Source: an uncultured Bilophila sp. (GTDB lineage Bacteria; Desulfobacterota; Desulfovibrionia; Desulfovibrionales; Desulfovibrionaceae). Taken from it: a stretch of 64,000 bases of DNA. Made by a program: the position numbers and the translations under genes. Every line of letters starts with the position of its first letter. Positions within the stretch are counted from its first letter, which is position 1. Below are positions 41,725 through 50,675 of this stretch, one piece after another. The stretch is from assembly GCA_910585945.1 (NCBI GenBank), contig CAJUHZ010000003.1, forward strand, positions 1 to 64,000, read 5' to 3'. The notes under the pieces were generated by a model, which saw nothing but the letters and a program-made list of their open reading frames with translations, was not told the origin of the DNA and searched no databases.

Positions 41725-43170
41725 ATGCGCGCGGACTGGAGCTTTTTTCTCCTCACCTTCGGCTGCAAGGTGAACCAGTACGAAACGCAGGCTGTGCGGG
41801 AAGCATGGCTGCGTTACGGCGGCAGGGAAACGGACGATCCCGCGGGAGCCGACGTCGCCCTGCTCAACACATGCGCCGTCACGGCCAATGCCGTGACCGA
41901 CGCCCGCCAGGCGGTCCGCCGTCTCCATCGCCTTGCGCCGGCCCTGCCTCTTGTGGTGGCCGGTTGCGCCTGCAGCGCGGCCCGGGAGGATCTGCTCGCC
42001 CTGCCCGGAGTCGTTGCGGCGCTTGCGCCGGAGCGCAAGGCGGATCTGCTTGATCCCGCACGTTTTTTCGCGTGTATCGGCTTGCGGGAAGACGCCGCAT
42101 CCGTCTGCCTGCCGGAAGAGGGGCGAGTGGCGGCCACAGAGAATGCCCCGGCTGCGGCCCGGGGGGCGACGGGAGAGGCGGCGGGGGCGTTCCCGCCCTT
42201 TTCCATCACCGGTTTCCGGCGCGCCCGGCCGGTTCTCAAGGTTCAGGACGGTTGTTCCCGCGCGTGCGCCTACTGCATCGTGCCTCTGGCGCGGGGGCCG
42301 TCCCGCTCCCGATCCGCGGAGGACTGTCTGGCCGAGGCAAGGCGTCTGCTCGGGGCCGGATACCGGGAGATCATGCTTTCGGGCATCAATCTGGGGCAGT
42401 ACCGGGATCCGCAAGGAGGAGCCGGCGATTTCTGGGAGCTTTTGCGCCTGCTTGATCGCGCTCTGACCCCGGAGTGGGCCGGGGTGGCCCGTTTGCGGAT
42501 CAGTTCGGTGGATCCGGCGCAGTTGCTGGACGATCGCTGTCCGGATCTGCTGGCCGAGGCCCGCATGATCTGCCCGCATCTGCATGTGTCGCTGCAAAGC
42601 GGCAGTCCCGACGTGTTGCGGGCCATGCGCCGGCCGCCGTTCGCGCCGGAACGTCTGGCGGAAGCTGTCGGACGGATCGCGCGCGCCGCCGGCAGGTCAG
42701 GGCGCTTTGGGCTTGGCGCGGACATCCTGACGGGCTTTCCCGGAGAAAGCGAAGCGCATGTGGCGCAAACGCTCGATCTCGTGGACGCCCTGCCTCTGAC
42801 CTACGCGCATGTGTTTCCCTATTCCATCCGTCCGGGCACGGCGGCGGCGGGCTTTGCGGAGCAGGTTCCGACTCCTGTTCGCCGGGAGCGCGCGGCGCGT
42901 GTTCGCGCGCTGGTTGAAGCCAAACGCCGGGCGTTCTGGCAGGCCTCGCTGGAGGCCGGGCTGGCGCGTGTCGCCCCGGAAGGGGACGGCAGTCCCAAGG
43001 GGGTGGACGAATGTTATGTGCCGTGCCGCCTTGTCGAACCTGTTCCCGAGGGGAGCGCCCCCCCCGGGAGGGTTCCGGGCGGCCAGGCGGATCATGCCCT
43101 GCTGGAAGCGCGCCCCGTGGCCGTCACGCGGGAAGGGCTGCTGGTGGAGGCCGTGGCTCGTCCGGCATGA
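41725..43170 (+). CDS. mtaB: tRNA t6A37 methylthiotransferase MtaB-like
   Basis: A 481-residue radical SAM methylthiotransferase. The N-terminal UPF0004 domain has the first [4Fe-4S] cysteines in LLTFGCKVNQYE, LLNTCAVTANAV and VVAGCACSA; the radical SAM motif is DGCSRACAYCIVPLARGPSRS; later LQSGS and GADILTGFPGE are conserved. These match MtaB, which converts t6A37 to ms2t6A37 in tRNA. The C-terminal TRAM domain is weakly conserved. An ATG at 41698 is in the same frame but lies in a repeat relic; 41725 fits the family start better. Confidence 0.92.
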   Translation: MRADWSFFLLTFGCKVNQYETQAVREAWLRYGGRETDDPAGADVALLNTCAVTANAVTDARQAVRRLHRLAPALPLVVAGCACSAAREDLLALPGVVAALAPERKADLLDPARFFACIGLREDAASVCLPEEGRVAATENAPAAARGATGEAAGAFPPFSITGFRRARPVLKVQDGCSRACAYCIVPLARGPSRSRSAEDCLAEARRLLGAGYREIMLSGINLGQYRDPQGGAGDFWELLRLLDRALTPEWAGVARLRISSVDPAQLLDDRCPDLLAEARMICPHLHVSLQSGSPDVLRAMRRPPFAPERLAEAVGRIARAAGRSGRFGLGADILTGFPGESEAHVAQTLDLVDALPLTYAHVFPYSIRPGTAAAGFAEQVPTPVRRERAARVRALVEAKRRAFWQASLEAGLARVAPEGDGSPKGVDECYVPCRLVEPVPEGSAPPGRVPGGQADHALLEARPVAVTREGLLVEAVARPA

Positions 43171-43275
43171 GCGCCCCGCCCCGAAGGCTGTTGCGGCCGC
43201 GCGTGCGCCTTGTGCGCGTTTCGCTTCTGGCGTAGGCTTGTTCCCCGACACACTCTGCAACCTTGCGAGGGGGGT

Positions 43276-44157
43276 ATGATGCGCAGCATGACGGGATTCG
43301 GCCGCACGGTCATGGAAGACGCCGACTGGACGCAGATATGGGAGATCCGCAGCGTCAACAGCCGCCATCTGGATCTGAAGTGGCGTCTGCCCTCCCAGGC
43401 GCGCGGGCTTGAGCCGCGTTTCGAGCGGGTTTTGCGGCGTTTTGCCGTCAGGGGGCGGGTGGAAATCTCGCTCGTTCTGCAGCAGCGGGAGGGCGCGGGG
43501 CCGGCTCTGCGTTTTGACGCGGCCCAGGCTTCCGCCATGCTCGACGCGGTGGCCGCGCTGGCCGATCTGCATGGGGATGTTTTCGAGCCGGATTACAACC
43601 GCCTTTTTGCCGTGCCGTCGCTGTGGGAGCGCCCCGAGGAGGAAGGCGACGGCGATATGGAAGCCCGCCTTGAGGAAGGGCTTGCCGCCGCGCTGGAAGA
43701 CTGGAATGAATCCCGCGAAACCGAAGGCGCCGCCCTGGCGGCGGATCTGGCCGCGCGGGCGGCGCGGCTGGGAGACTGGGTGGCGCTGATGGACGAACGC
43801 GCCCCCGCCATCAGGGAAGAACGCTTCGCCATCCTTCGCGAACGCCTGAGCGATGCTCTGGAAGCGGCCGGCGGCGAACTGGAAGAAGGGCGCTTTCTGC
43901 AGGAGATGGTCATCCTGGCCGACCGGCTGGACGTCAGCGAAGAACTGACCCGCCTTCGCGCCCATCTGGACCGCCTGACCGAATTGCTGACCAGCGGCGC
44001 GGACGCGGGCCGCAAGCTTGATTTCACCCTGCAGGAATGCTTCCGCGAGATCGCCACATGCGGCAACAAGATTCAGGATGCGCATGTTTCGCGTGTGGTT
44101 GTGGATTTCAAGAACGAACTGGAAAAATGCCGCGAACAGGTTCAGAATGTGGAGTAG
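43276..44157 (+). CDS. yicC: YicC-family endoribonuclease
   Basis: A 293-residue YicC protein. It begins MRSMTGFGRTV and contains WEIRSVNSRHLDLKWRLP, and ends with GRKLDFTLQECFREIATCGN then KIQDAHVSRVVVDFKNELEK, the family's C-terminal DUF1732 region. E. coli YicC takes part in small-RNA decay as an endoribonuclease. The ATG at 43276 or the adjacent one at 43279 follows GAGGGGGG. It is in the common run yicC-remA-gmk. Confidence 0.94.
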   Translation: MMRSMTGFGRTVMEDADWTQIWEIRSVNSRHLDLKWRLPSQARGLEPRFERVLRRFAVRGRVEISLVLQQREGAGPALRFDAAQASAMLDAVAALADLHGDVFEPDYNRLFAVPSLWERPEEEGDGDMEARLEEGLAAALEDWNESRETEGAALAADLAARAARLGDWVALMDERAPAIREERFAILRERLSDALEAAGGELEEGRFLQEMVILADRLDVSEELTRLRAHLDRLTELLTSGADAGRKLDFTLQECFREIATCGNKIQDAHVSRVVVDFKNELEKCREQVQNVE

Positions 44158-44163
44158 GCCCGT

Positions 44164-44433
44164 ATGCAGCGGGAACGGTTCATCAACCTCGGCTTCGGCA
44201 ATTTTGTCGTGGCCTCGCGCGTCATCGGCATATTGAACCCGGCCTCGTCGCCCATGCGCCGGCTGAGGGAAGACGCGCGGGCGCAGGGGCGGCTTGTGGA
44301 CGCGACGCAGGGGCGAAAAACCCGCTCGATCATCGTTACCGACTCCAACCATGTGATTTTGTCCGCGATTTTGCCCGACACTCTGGGCCAGCGTTTCATC
44401 CCGCTGGTTTCGGACGAGCCTGGCGACGAGTAG
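44164..44433 (+). CDS. remA: RemA/DUF370-family regulator
   Basis: An 89-residue protein: FINLGFGNFVVASRVIGILN, then SPMRRLREDARAQGRLVDAT and GRKTRSIIVTDSNHVILSAI. This is the DUF370/RemA family; RemA of Bacillus is a DNA-binding regulator of matrix genes. In proteobacteria it is nearly always found between yicC and gmk. Six bases separate it from yicC. Confidence 0.93.
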   Translation: MQRERFINLGFGNFVVASRVIGILNPASSPMRRLREDARAQGRLVDATQGRKTRSIIVTDSNHVILSAILPDTLGQRFIPLVSDEPGDE

Positions 44434-44443
44434 GGGGCAGTGC

Positions 44444-45136
44444 ATGAAAGAAACAGGAGAAAACGCCATGCCTGAAGCCAGCCAGCTTTCCTGCCCGCCG
44501 CGCGCGGGCGTCATGCTGGTCATCTGCGCTCCTTCGGGTGCGGGCAAGACCACGCTGATCCGCCGTCTTCGGGAGGAGTTCCCCTGTTTCGGCTACTCCG
44601 TTTCCTGCACCACGCGCGCCCCGCGCCCGCAGGAAGTGGATGGAGAGGATTACCACTTCATCAGCGAAGAGACGTTTTGCGCCCGGCGTGCCGCCGGTTT
44701 TTTTGCGGAATGCGCCACCGTGCACGGGCATTTCTACGGCACGCCGCGGGAGCCTGTCCGCGCCATGCTGGCCCAGGGGCGGGACATGCTTTTCGATATC
44801 GACGTGCAGGGCGCGGCGCAACTGCGCCTCTCCCTTGTCGGCGGGGCGTATGTTTTTCTTTTTCCGCCCTCCATGCGGGAGCTTGAGCGGCGTTTGCGCG
44901 CCCGCGGCACCGAGGATGCGGCAAGCATCCGCCGTCGTCTCGAGGGGGCCGAACGGGAAATGCGCGAGGCGCACTGGTTTGATGCGTGGATCGTCAACGA
45001 GGACCTGGACCGCGCCTACGACGAATTGCGCGCCGCTTTTCTGGCCGCAACGCTTGATCCGAGGCGTCGTCCCTCTCTGGCAACCTCAATTGTGGAAGGA
45101 TGGGAGCCTCATGCCGGAACTGATTGTCGCTCTTGA
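44444..45136 (+). CDS. gmk: Guanylate kinase
   Basis: A 230-residue kinase converting GMP to GDP. The P-loop is CAPSGAGKTTLIRRL at about 27-41, with the GMP-binding SVSCTTRAPRPQEVDGEDYH and DIDVQGAAQL. The C-terminal lid is ARGTEDAASIRRRLEGAERE. The ATG at 44444 is used; a second ATG at 44468 has a better ribosome-binding site (AGGAG) and may be the true start. It overlaps pyrF by 26 bases. Confidence 0.95.
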   Translation: MKETGENAMPEASQLSCPPRAGVMLVICAPSGAGKTTLIRRLREEFPCFGYSVSCTTRAPRPQEVDGEDYHFISEETFCARRAAGFFAECATVHGHFYGTPREPVRAMLAQGRDMLFDIDVQGAAQLRLSLVGGAYVFLFPPSMRELERRLRARGTEDAASIRRRLEGAEREMREAHWFDAWIVNEDLDRAYDELRAAFLAATLDPRRRPSLATSIVEGWEPHAGTDCRS

Positions 45137-45803
45137 TTATACGGATGCCCTTGACGCCTTCACCATGGCCGGATCGTTGCGCCACGAGACGCGCTGGGTC
45201 AAGGTGGGGCTTGAACTGTTTACCCGTGAAGGCCCGCGCGTGGTGCAGACCCTGAAGGGCATGGGCTTCAAGGTGATGGTTGACCTCAAGATGTTCGACA
45301 TCCCGAATACGGTGCGCGGAGGCGTGCGCGCGGCCTGCTGGATTGGGGCGGATCTGATCACGCTGCATCTGCTCGGCGGGGAGCGCATGATCCGCGCGGC
45401 GGTGGAAGAGGCGGCGGAGCGCGCCGCCACCGGCGGGGAGCGCCCCCTGCTTTTTGGCGTGACCGTGCTGACGAGCATGGAACCGGGGGATCTGCCCGGT
45501 TACGACGGGGATATCGCCGGGCTTGCCGGCGAGCTGGCCGACGGGGCGGCGGCCTGGGGGCTGGACGGCGTGGTCTGCTCCGGCTTTGAGGCCAGGGCCA
45601 TCAAGAGCCGGCATCCGAATCTGCTGTGCCTGACGCCGGGCATCCGGCCCGCGGGCGGCGGTTCGGACGATCAGCGTCGGATCATGACGCCCGCGAAGGC
45701 CGTGGCCGAAGGGAGCGATTTTCTTGTGGTTGGCCGGCCGGTGACCAGGGCGGACGATCCCGCCGCGGCCGCGCGGGCCATTGTGCGGGAAATAGCCTCG
45801 TAG
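45111..45803 (+). CDS. pyrF: Orotidine-5'-phosphate decarboxylase
   Basis: A 230-residue TIM-barrel enzyme making UMP from orotidylate. It starts LIVALDYTDALDAF, has the catalytic D-x-K-x-x-D motif in VMVDLKMFDIPNTVRG, and ends with TPGIRPAGGGSDDQRRIMTP and FLVVGRPVTRADDP. Length is normal. The start lies inside the end of gmk in another frame, with GGAAGG about 12 bases upstream. Confidence 0.96.
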   Translation: MPELIVALDYTDALDAFTMAGSLRHETRWVKVGLELFTREGPRVVQTLKGMGFKVMVDLKMFDIPNTVRGGVRAACWIGADLITLHLLGGERMIRAAVEEAAERAATGGERPLLFGVTVLTSMEPGDLPGYDGDIAGLAGELADGAAAWGLDGVVCSGFEARAIKSRHPNLLCLTPGIRPAGGGSDDQRRIMTPAKAVAEGSDFLVVGRPVTRADDPAAAARAIVREIAS

Positions 45804-45848
45804 CCGGCGCGCTCGCGCGGGCGAAACCTTTTTGTCAAGGAGATCGTC

Positions 45849-46763
45849 ATGAGCGAAACCCAGAATGATGCGCCGGGCGCGCAGAAGGAAAAAAGGATGC
45901 GGGGCGTTTTTTCGTCGCAGGAGGTTCGTGTCGTCGGTACCGGAACCACCCGCCGCAAGTCGATTCACAAGGTTTTCTGGTTTGTGGAGCAGGACGAGAA
46001 GGGCGCGATCCAGGTGCAGCCCATCAACACAAACTATGTTCCCACCGGCGCGAAGAAAACCATCACTATGGAAGAACTCCTGGAAAAGTACTCGCCCGAG
46101 CCGGAATTTTATGTGCAGTCGGTCTTTCCCAAAATCCGGGAACTCAACGAATCTGTGGATCGTGGCGACAAGTGCCGGGAGAAGGGCGAAAACTTCAGCG
46201 CCGAATTCGCCTACGACAGCGCGTTGAAGCTGGATGAGGAAAACGTGCGCGCCAATTTCGGGATTGGCCTGACGTATCTTGCGCGCGGCGAGGTGGACAA
46301 GGCGGACAATATTTTTGAACGTCTTGTTCATCTGGATGCGGCCTTTGAAGAGGAGCACAAGCACCTTTTCAACGACTTTGGCATGAACCTCCGCAAGAAC
46401 AAGATGTACAAGCAGGCGGAGGAATACTACGCCCGCGCTCTGGAACTGAGCAAGGCCGATGAAAACCTGCATATCAACCTTGCCCGGACGCTGCTTGAAG
46501 GCAAGGATATGGAGGGGTGCGCCAAGCATCTTGTGGAAGCGCTCAGGCTCGCGCCGGGCAATGAAACGGCCCTCAAGTTCCTTGACTGGCTGGAAAAGAA
46601 AAACCTCATCCCCCCCGATTTGAGAGAAACAGTGCACGCCGCGCGGGAAGGGCGCTTTGCCCCGCCGCCGGCCGAAGCAGGGGCCGGACTGTCGCTTGAG
46701 GCGGATGTTCCGGATGCGCCGGATGCGCCGGATGCGGCGGAGCAGGCCGGTTCCGATGAATAA
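45849..46763 (+). CDS. TPR-repeat protein
   Basis: A 304-residue protein. The first 70 residues have RGVFSSQEVRVVGTGTTRRK and KVFWFVEQDEKGAIQVQPIN, a conserved segment seen in Desulfovibrio TPR proteins; then come TPR units (ENVRANFGIGLTYLARGEVD, EEYYARALELSKADENLHIN). The tail is Pro/Ala-rich with an Asp-Ala-Pro repeat. No signal peptide. Role unknown; it lies between pyrF and recJ in a housekeeping run. Confidence 0.82.
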   Translation: MSETQNDAPGAQKEKRMRGVFSSQEVRVVGTGTTRRKSIHKVFWFVEQDEKGAIQVQPINTNYVPTGAKKTITMEELLEKYSPEPEFYVQSVFPKIRELNESVDRGDKCREKGENFSAEFAYDSALKLDEENVRANFGIGLTYLARGEVDKADNIFERLVHLDAAFEEEHKHLFNDFGMNLRKNKMYKQAEEYYARALELSKADENLHINLARTLLEGKDMEGCAKHLVEALRLAPGNETALKFLDWLEKKNLIPPDLRETVHAAREGRFAPPPAEAGAGLSLEADVPDAPDAPDAAEQAGSDE

Positions 46764-46922
46764 ACGCGGCGGGAGCAGGGCGTTTCGGCCCGGCAGGGCG
46801 GCCCGGATTCCCGCTCTCCGGGGCGGCGGCCGTATTGCGTGCCCTGTCGTGCGCCCTGTCGCGCTGTTTGGCGTGAAGAGGACAGGACGCCGTATTGCGC
46901 GCGAGACGGCGCGGGGCGCGGC

Positions 46923-48656
46923 GTGAAACGCTGGCGATTCCGCGCTGCCGCGCCGGACGCCGGGGACGTCCGGAAAACAGCGGCCCGGCTCGGCGTGCCG
47001 CCCCTGATTGTGCGGCTTCTCCGCCAGCGGGGTCTTGCGGACGTGGCGGAAATGGACGCCTTCCTTTCTCCGAACCTGCGTCATCTGGCGGCGCCCGATC
47101 TGTGGCCCGGCATGGCGCGGGCGGCGGAAACCCTTGAAAAGGCCGCGCTGGAAGGCAAGACGATCGTGATCTGGGGTGATTACGACGTGGACGGAATCAC
47201 CGGTTCCACGTTGGCCCTGGAGACGCTCTCCTTTCACGGCGTTTCCGCCCGTGTGCACCTGCCGGATCGCCGGCGTGAGGGCTACGGCCTGAATATTCCG
47301 GAACTCGAACGGCTGGCCGGCGAGGGCGCGAACGTGCTGCTGACAGTCGATTGCGGCATCAGCGACACGGCGGCCGTGGCCCGGGCGCGCGAACTCGGTC
47401 TGACCGTTGTTGTTTCCGACCATCATTTGCCGCCTCCCTGCCTGCCCGAGGCCCATGCCGTCGTCAATCCGAAGCTCCCGCCGGAACAGGGCGGCGGGGA
47501 AAATCCCTGCCCGCATCTTGCCGGTGTGGGCGTCGCCTTTTACCTCATGGCCGATCTCAACGCCCGGCTGGCCGCCCGTACCGGCCGCCGCATGGACATG
47601 CGTCAGACGCTTGATCTGGTGGCTCTGGGAACCCTGGCGGACATGGTCCCCCTCACGGGGCAGAATCGCATCCTGGTCAAGAACGGCCTGCTGAAAATCG
47701 CGGAAGCGCGGCGTCCGGGGCTGGCCGCGCTGAAGTCCGTGAGCGGGTATGCCCCCGCGGCTGTCCTGGGCGCCGGGCAGGTGGTGTTCAACCTTGCCCC
47801 CCGAATCAACGCCGCCGGACGGTTGGGAAGTCCGCGCCTGGCGCACGAACTGCTGCTTGCCTCGGAGCATGATGAAGCGGCCCCTCTGGCCGGAAGACTG
47901 GACGAGATGAACACGGCGCGGCGCGCCGAAGAAGAGCGCATTTTCACCGCGGCGCACGAGCAGGCGCTGAACTGCCCGGACAGCGTCGGGCTTGTGCTGT
48001 ACGGGGAAGACTGGCACCAGGGCGTCATCGGGATCGTGGCTTCGCGCATTGTGGAAGCCCTGTACCGGCCCGTGCTCATTTTGTGCGCGGACGGGGCCAT
48101 GCTGAAGGGATCCGGGCGTTCTGTAAGCGAGTTTGACCTCCACGCCGGCCTGTGCCAGTGCGCGGACGTGCTGGCGGGCTTCGGCGGGCACAGACAGGCC
48201 GCCGGCCTGCGCCTTGATCCGAAACGCCTGCCCGAACTGCGCGAACGCTTTGACGCGGCGGCGCGCGCCGCCCTGGGCGACACGCCGCTGACCCCCTCGC
48301 TGACCATCGACAGTGAACTTGGCTTTGCCGAAGCCTCGGATTTCACTGTGCTGAAGGCTCTGGAACTGTTGCAGCCCTTTGGCGTGGGCAATCCGGAGCC
48401 GGTGTTCGCCTCGACGCCGCTGCTGGTGCGCAAGCGCCGCGTTTTTGGTCACGGCAGGGAACATGTGGCGCTTGATGTGGTGGAGGAAAGCTCGGGCATC
48501 AGCCTCCAGGCCAAGGCGTGGAGGGCGGCCGAGGCGCTCCCGCCGTCAATCGCCGGCCGCCGCCTGCGCCTTGCGTTCACGCCCGGCATCAACGCCTATA
48601 ACGGGATTGCGTCCATTGAACTCACGGTGAAGGATTGGGAATTCCTCGACGCCTGA
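46923..48656 (+). CDS. recJ: Single-stranded-DNA-specific exonuclease RecJ
   Basis: A 577-residue 5'-3' exonuclease used in recombination and mismatch repair. DHH motifs are IVIWGDYDVDGITGSTLALE, NVLLTVDCGISD and VVVSDHHLPP; the DHHA1 domain has GLVLYGEDWHQGVIGIVASR and GFGGHRQAAGLRL, and the C-terminal OB domain follows. No ATG fits; the GTG at 46923 gives the family start (VKRWRFRAAAPD). Length is normal. Confidence 0.95.
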   Translation: MKRWRFRAAAPDAGDVRKTAARLGVPPLIVRLLRQRGLADVAEMDAFLSPNLRHLAAPDLWPGMARAAETLEKAALEGKTIVIWGDYDVDGITGSTLALETLSFHGVSARVHLPDRRREGYGLNIPELERLAGEGANVLLTVDCGISDTAAVARARELGLTVVVSDHHLPPPCLPEAHAVVNPKLPPEQGGGENPCPHLAGVGVAFYLMADLNARLAARTGRRMDMRQTLDLVALGTLADMVPLTGQNRILVKNGLLKIAEARRPGLAALKSVSGYAPAAVLGAGQVVFNLAPRINAAGRLGSPRLAHELLLASEHDEAAPLAGRLDEMNTARRAEEERIFTAAHEQALNCPDSVGLVLYGEDWHQGVIGIVASRIVEALYRPVLILCADGAMLKGSGRSVSEFDLHAGLCQCADVLAGFGGHRQAAGLRLDPKRLPELRERFDAAARAALGDTPLTPSLTIDSELGFAEASDFTVLKALELLQPFGVGNPEPVFASTPLLVRKRRVFGHGREHVALDVVEESSGISLQAKAWRAAEALPPSIAGRRLRLAFTPGINAYNGIASIELTVKDWEFLDA

Positions 48657-48723
48657 ACCGTGTCCGGAATGCTCCTCGCCATTCAGCCATTGGGATGAAT
48701 CACACAACGATTTGGAGGGAACA

Positions 48724-49323
48724 ATGAAAGAGCGCGCCTTGCGTATTGTCATGCTGGTTTTCGGGCTTGCCCTGGGGCTGTGCCTCATGCCGGCGGCGGA
48801 CGCCGCAGCGGCCGGCGGGATGCCGCAAGTGGCGATCCAGACCAGCCTCGGTGACATTGTTGTGGAACTCGACACGGAGAAGGCCCCGGAAACGGCGCGC
48901 AATTTTCTCTATTACGTCAAAAGCGGCTTTTACAACGACACCATCTTTCATCGGGTCATTGACGGGTTCATGATCCAGGGCGGCGGCCTGACGGCCGACA
49001 TGAAAGACAAACCCAACAAGCGCAAGCCCATTCGCAACGAGGCGGGCAACGGTTTGTCCAACAACGCCTACACCATCGCCATGGCCCGCACGCAGGAGCC
49101 GCACTCCGCCACGTCGCAGTTTTTTATCAACGTCGTGGACAATCCGGCTCTGGATCACCGCAATGATTCGCCGCAGGGCTACGGGTACGCCGTCTTCGGC
49201 AGAGTGATCAGGGGGCAGGATGTGGTGGACAAGATCAGGCGCGTGCCTACCGGGCGATCCGGCATGCACGCTGATGTCCCGAAGACGCCTGTGGTGATCA
49301 AGGCCGTCGTGCCCGTGCAGTAG
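48724..49323 (+). CDS. Peptidyl-prolyl cis-trans isomerase, cyclophilin type, exported
   Basis: A 199-residue cyclophilin with an N-terminal signal peptide (residues 1-30, hydrophobic IVMLVFGLALGLCLMPAADA). The catalytic domain contains TIFHRVIDGFMIQGGGLTAD and SATSQFFINVVDN with the active-site arginine and phenylalanine. It assists protein folding in the periplasm. The ATG at 48724 has GGAGGG five bases upstream. Confidence 0.94.
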   Translation: MKERALRIVMLVFGLALGLCLMPAADAAAAGGMPQVAIQTSLGDIVVELDTEKAPETARNFLYYVKSGFYNDTIFHRVIDGFMIQGGGLTADMKDKPNKRKPIRNEAGNGLSNNAYTIAMARTQEPHSATSQFFINVVDNPALDHRNDSPQGYGYAVFGRVIRGQDVVDKIRRVPTGRSGMHADVPKTPVVIKAVVPVQ

Positions 49324-49526
49324 AGGTTCAATGGAAGCGCCTTGGAGACCCGGCGGAGAAAAAGCGCGGGGAGACTCTCCGGAATCGCCCTGTCCCGGAA
49401 CGCAACCGGAGCGCCGGGGGCAGGGCGCATACGGAATTGCCCCCCGTCCGGCAATATGCTACTGCTACGAGACGTGCCGATACGCCGGCGGCGCAACGGG
49501 CAAGTCGCCGGCTCCAGGAGAGTTCC

Positions 49527-49988
49527 ATGAGAAAGCAGTTCAGCCTTGTCGTTGCCGTATGCGCGTCCCTTGCTCTGGCCGGGGGCTGTACCAATTACAG
49601 CGCCGACGTCTACTCGGGGTCTCAGGTGCGGAGCGTCCAGACGGTGGAATACGGCACGGTGGAATCCGTCCGGCCTGTCACCCTGGAAGAGGAACGCGCC
49701 CCTGTGCTCGGAACGGCCGCCGGCGGCGTTGTCGGCGGCATTGTCGGCAACATGTTCGGCCACGGGCGCGGACGCACGCTTGCGACCATTGCTGGCGCGG
49801 CCCTGGGCGCGGGAGCCGGCTATGCCGGGGAAAAGGCCGTCACCAAACAAAACGGTCTGGAGATTGAGGTCAGGCTGGAAAGCGGGCAGATCCTCTCCAT
49901 CGTGCAGGGGGCGGATCAGTCGTTCGCTCCGGGCGAACGGGTGCGTGTTCTGCGCGGCGTGGACGGAACCTCTCGCGTCTCGCGCTGA
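49527..49988 (+). CDS. Glycine-zipper lipoprotein (SlyB/Pcp-like)
   Basis: A 153-residue outer-membrane lipoprotein. It has a lipoprotein signal peptide with lipobox LAGGC at about residues 21-25, the segment VRSVQTVEYGTVESVRPVTL typical of SlyB/Pcp, and the glycine zipper GTAAGGVVGGIVGNMFGHG then IAGAALGAGAGYAGEKA. The C-terminal domain has ESGQILSIVQ and FAPGERVRVL. Likely structural or envelope-stress role. Confidence 0.92.
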   Translation: MRKQFSLVVAVCASLALAGGCTNYSADVYSGSQVRSVQTVEYGTVESVRPVTLEEERAPVLGTAAGGVVGGIVGNMFGHGRGRTLATIAGAALGAGAGYAGEKAVTKQNGLEIEVRLESGQILSIVQGADQSFAPGERVRVLRGVDGTSRVSR

Positions 49989-50120
49989 CGCGGGGCGGCG
50001 TCGGAAAGCGTTTTCCGCGGCGAGCCGGCTTCCCCGAGCGGGAGGCGTTGCCGCCGAATGGACAATACAGTTGCATCAGCCGCCGTGCCGCGCACGGCGG
50101 TTCAAACACAAGGAGCATCC

Positions 50121-50675
50121 ATGCTGGATCCGAAACAGTGCGTTCTTTTCAGCGGCGGGGCCGCGGGCACGGAACAGTTTTTCGGCGCCCAGGCCGAAGC
50201 CTGGGGCATCGAAGAAGTCAATTACAGCTTTGACGGGCACCAGATCGAGCGCCGCCGGGGCGTCCGCATTCTCACCAGCGAGGAACTGGCGCTGAAGGAC
50301 GTAAGCCTGACCTATGTTTCGCGTCTCATGGGGCGGGAGTTCACGCGCGCTCCCCTGTTCCGCAAAGTGTTGCAGTCCATTTGCTGGCAGGTGAGCAGCG
50401 GGCAGCAGGTTGTCGTCGTCGGCAGCATCCAGCCCGACAACACCGTCAAGGGCGGCACTGGCTGGGGCGCGGAGTTCGCCAAAATCTGCAACAAGCCGCT
50501 GCTGGTCTTCGATCAGGAAAAGGACGCCTGGTTCTCCTGGAACAAGGACGCCTGGGAAGAAATGGCCGCTCCCTGTGTCGAGCACACGCATTTCACGGCT
50601 ACGGGCACGCGTTTTCTGGAGGCCAACGGGCGCAAGGCCATTTCCGACCTGTTCGCGCGTTCCTTCAACCGCTGA
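50121..50675 (+). CDS. SLOG-like Rossmann-fold protein of unknown function
   Basis: A 184-residue cytoplasmic protein. It begins VLFSGGAAGTEQFFGAQAEA, a glycine-rich nucleotide-binding loop of the SLOG/DprA-like type, and later has QVVVVGSIQPDNTVKGGTGW and KPLLVFDQEKDAWFSW. I infer a Rossmann fold that binds a nucleotide or sugar-nucleotide ligand, but do not recognise a named family. The ATG at 50121 has AAGGAG upstream. It stands alone. Confidence 0.6.
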   Translation: MLDPKQCVLFSGGAAGTEQFFGAQAEAWGIEEVNYSFDGHQIERRRGVRILTSEELALKDVSLTYVSRLMGREFTRAPLFRKVLQSICWQVSSGQQVVVVGSIQPDNTVKGGTGWGAEFAKICNKPLLVFDQEKDAWFSWNKDAWEEMAAPCVEHTHFTATGTRFLEANGRKAISDLFARSFNR

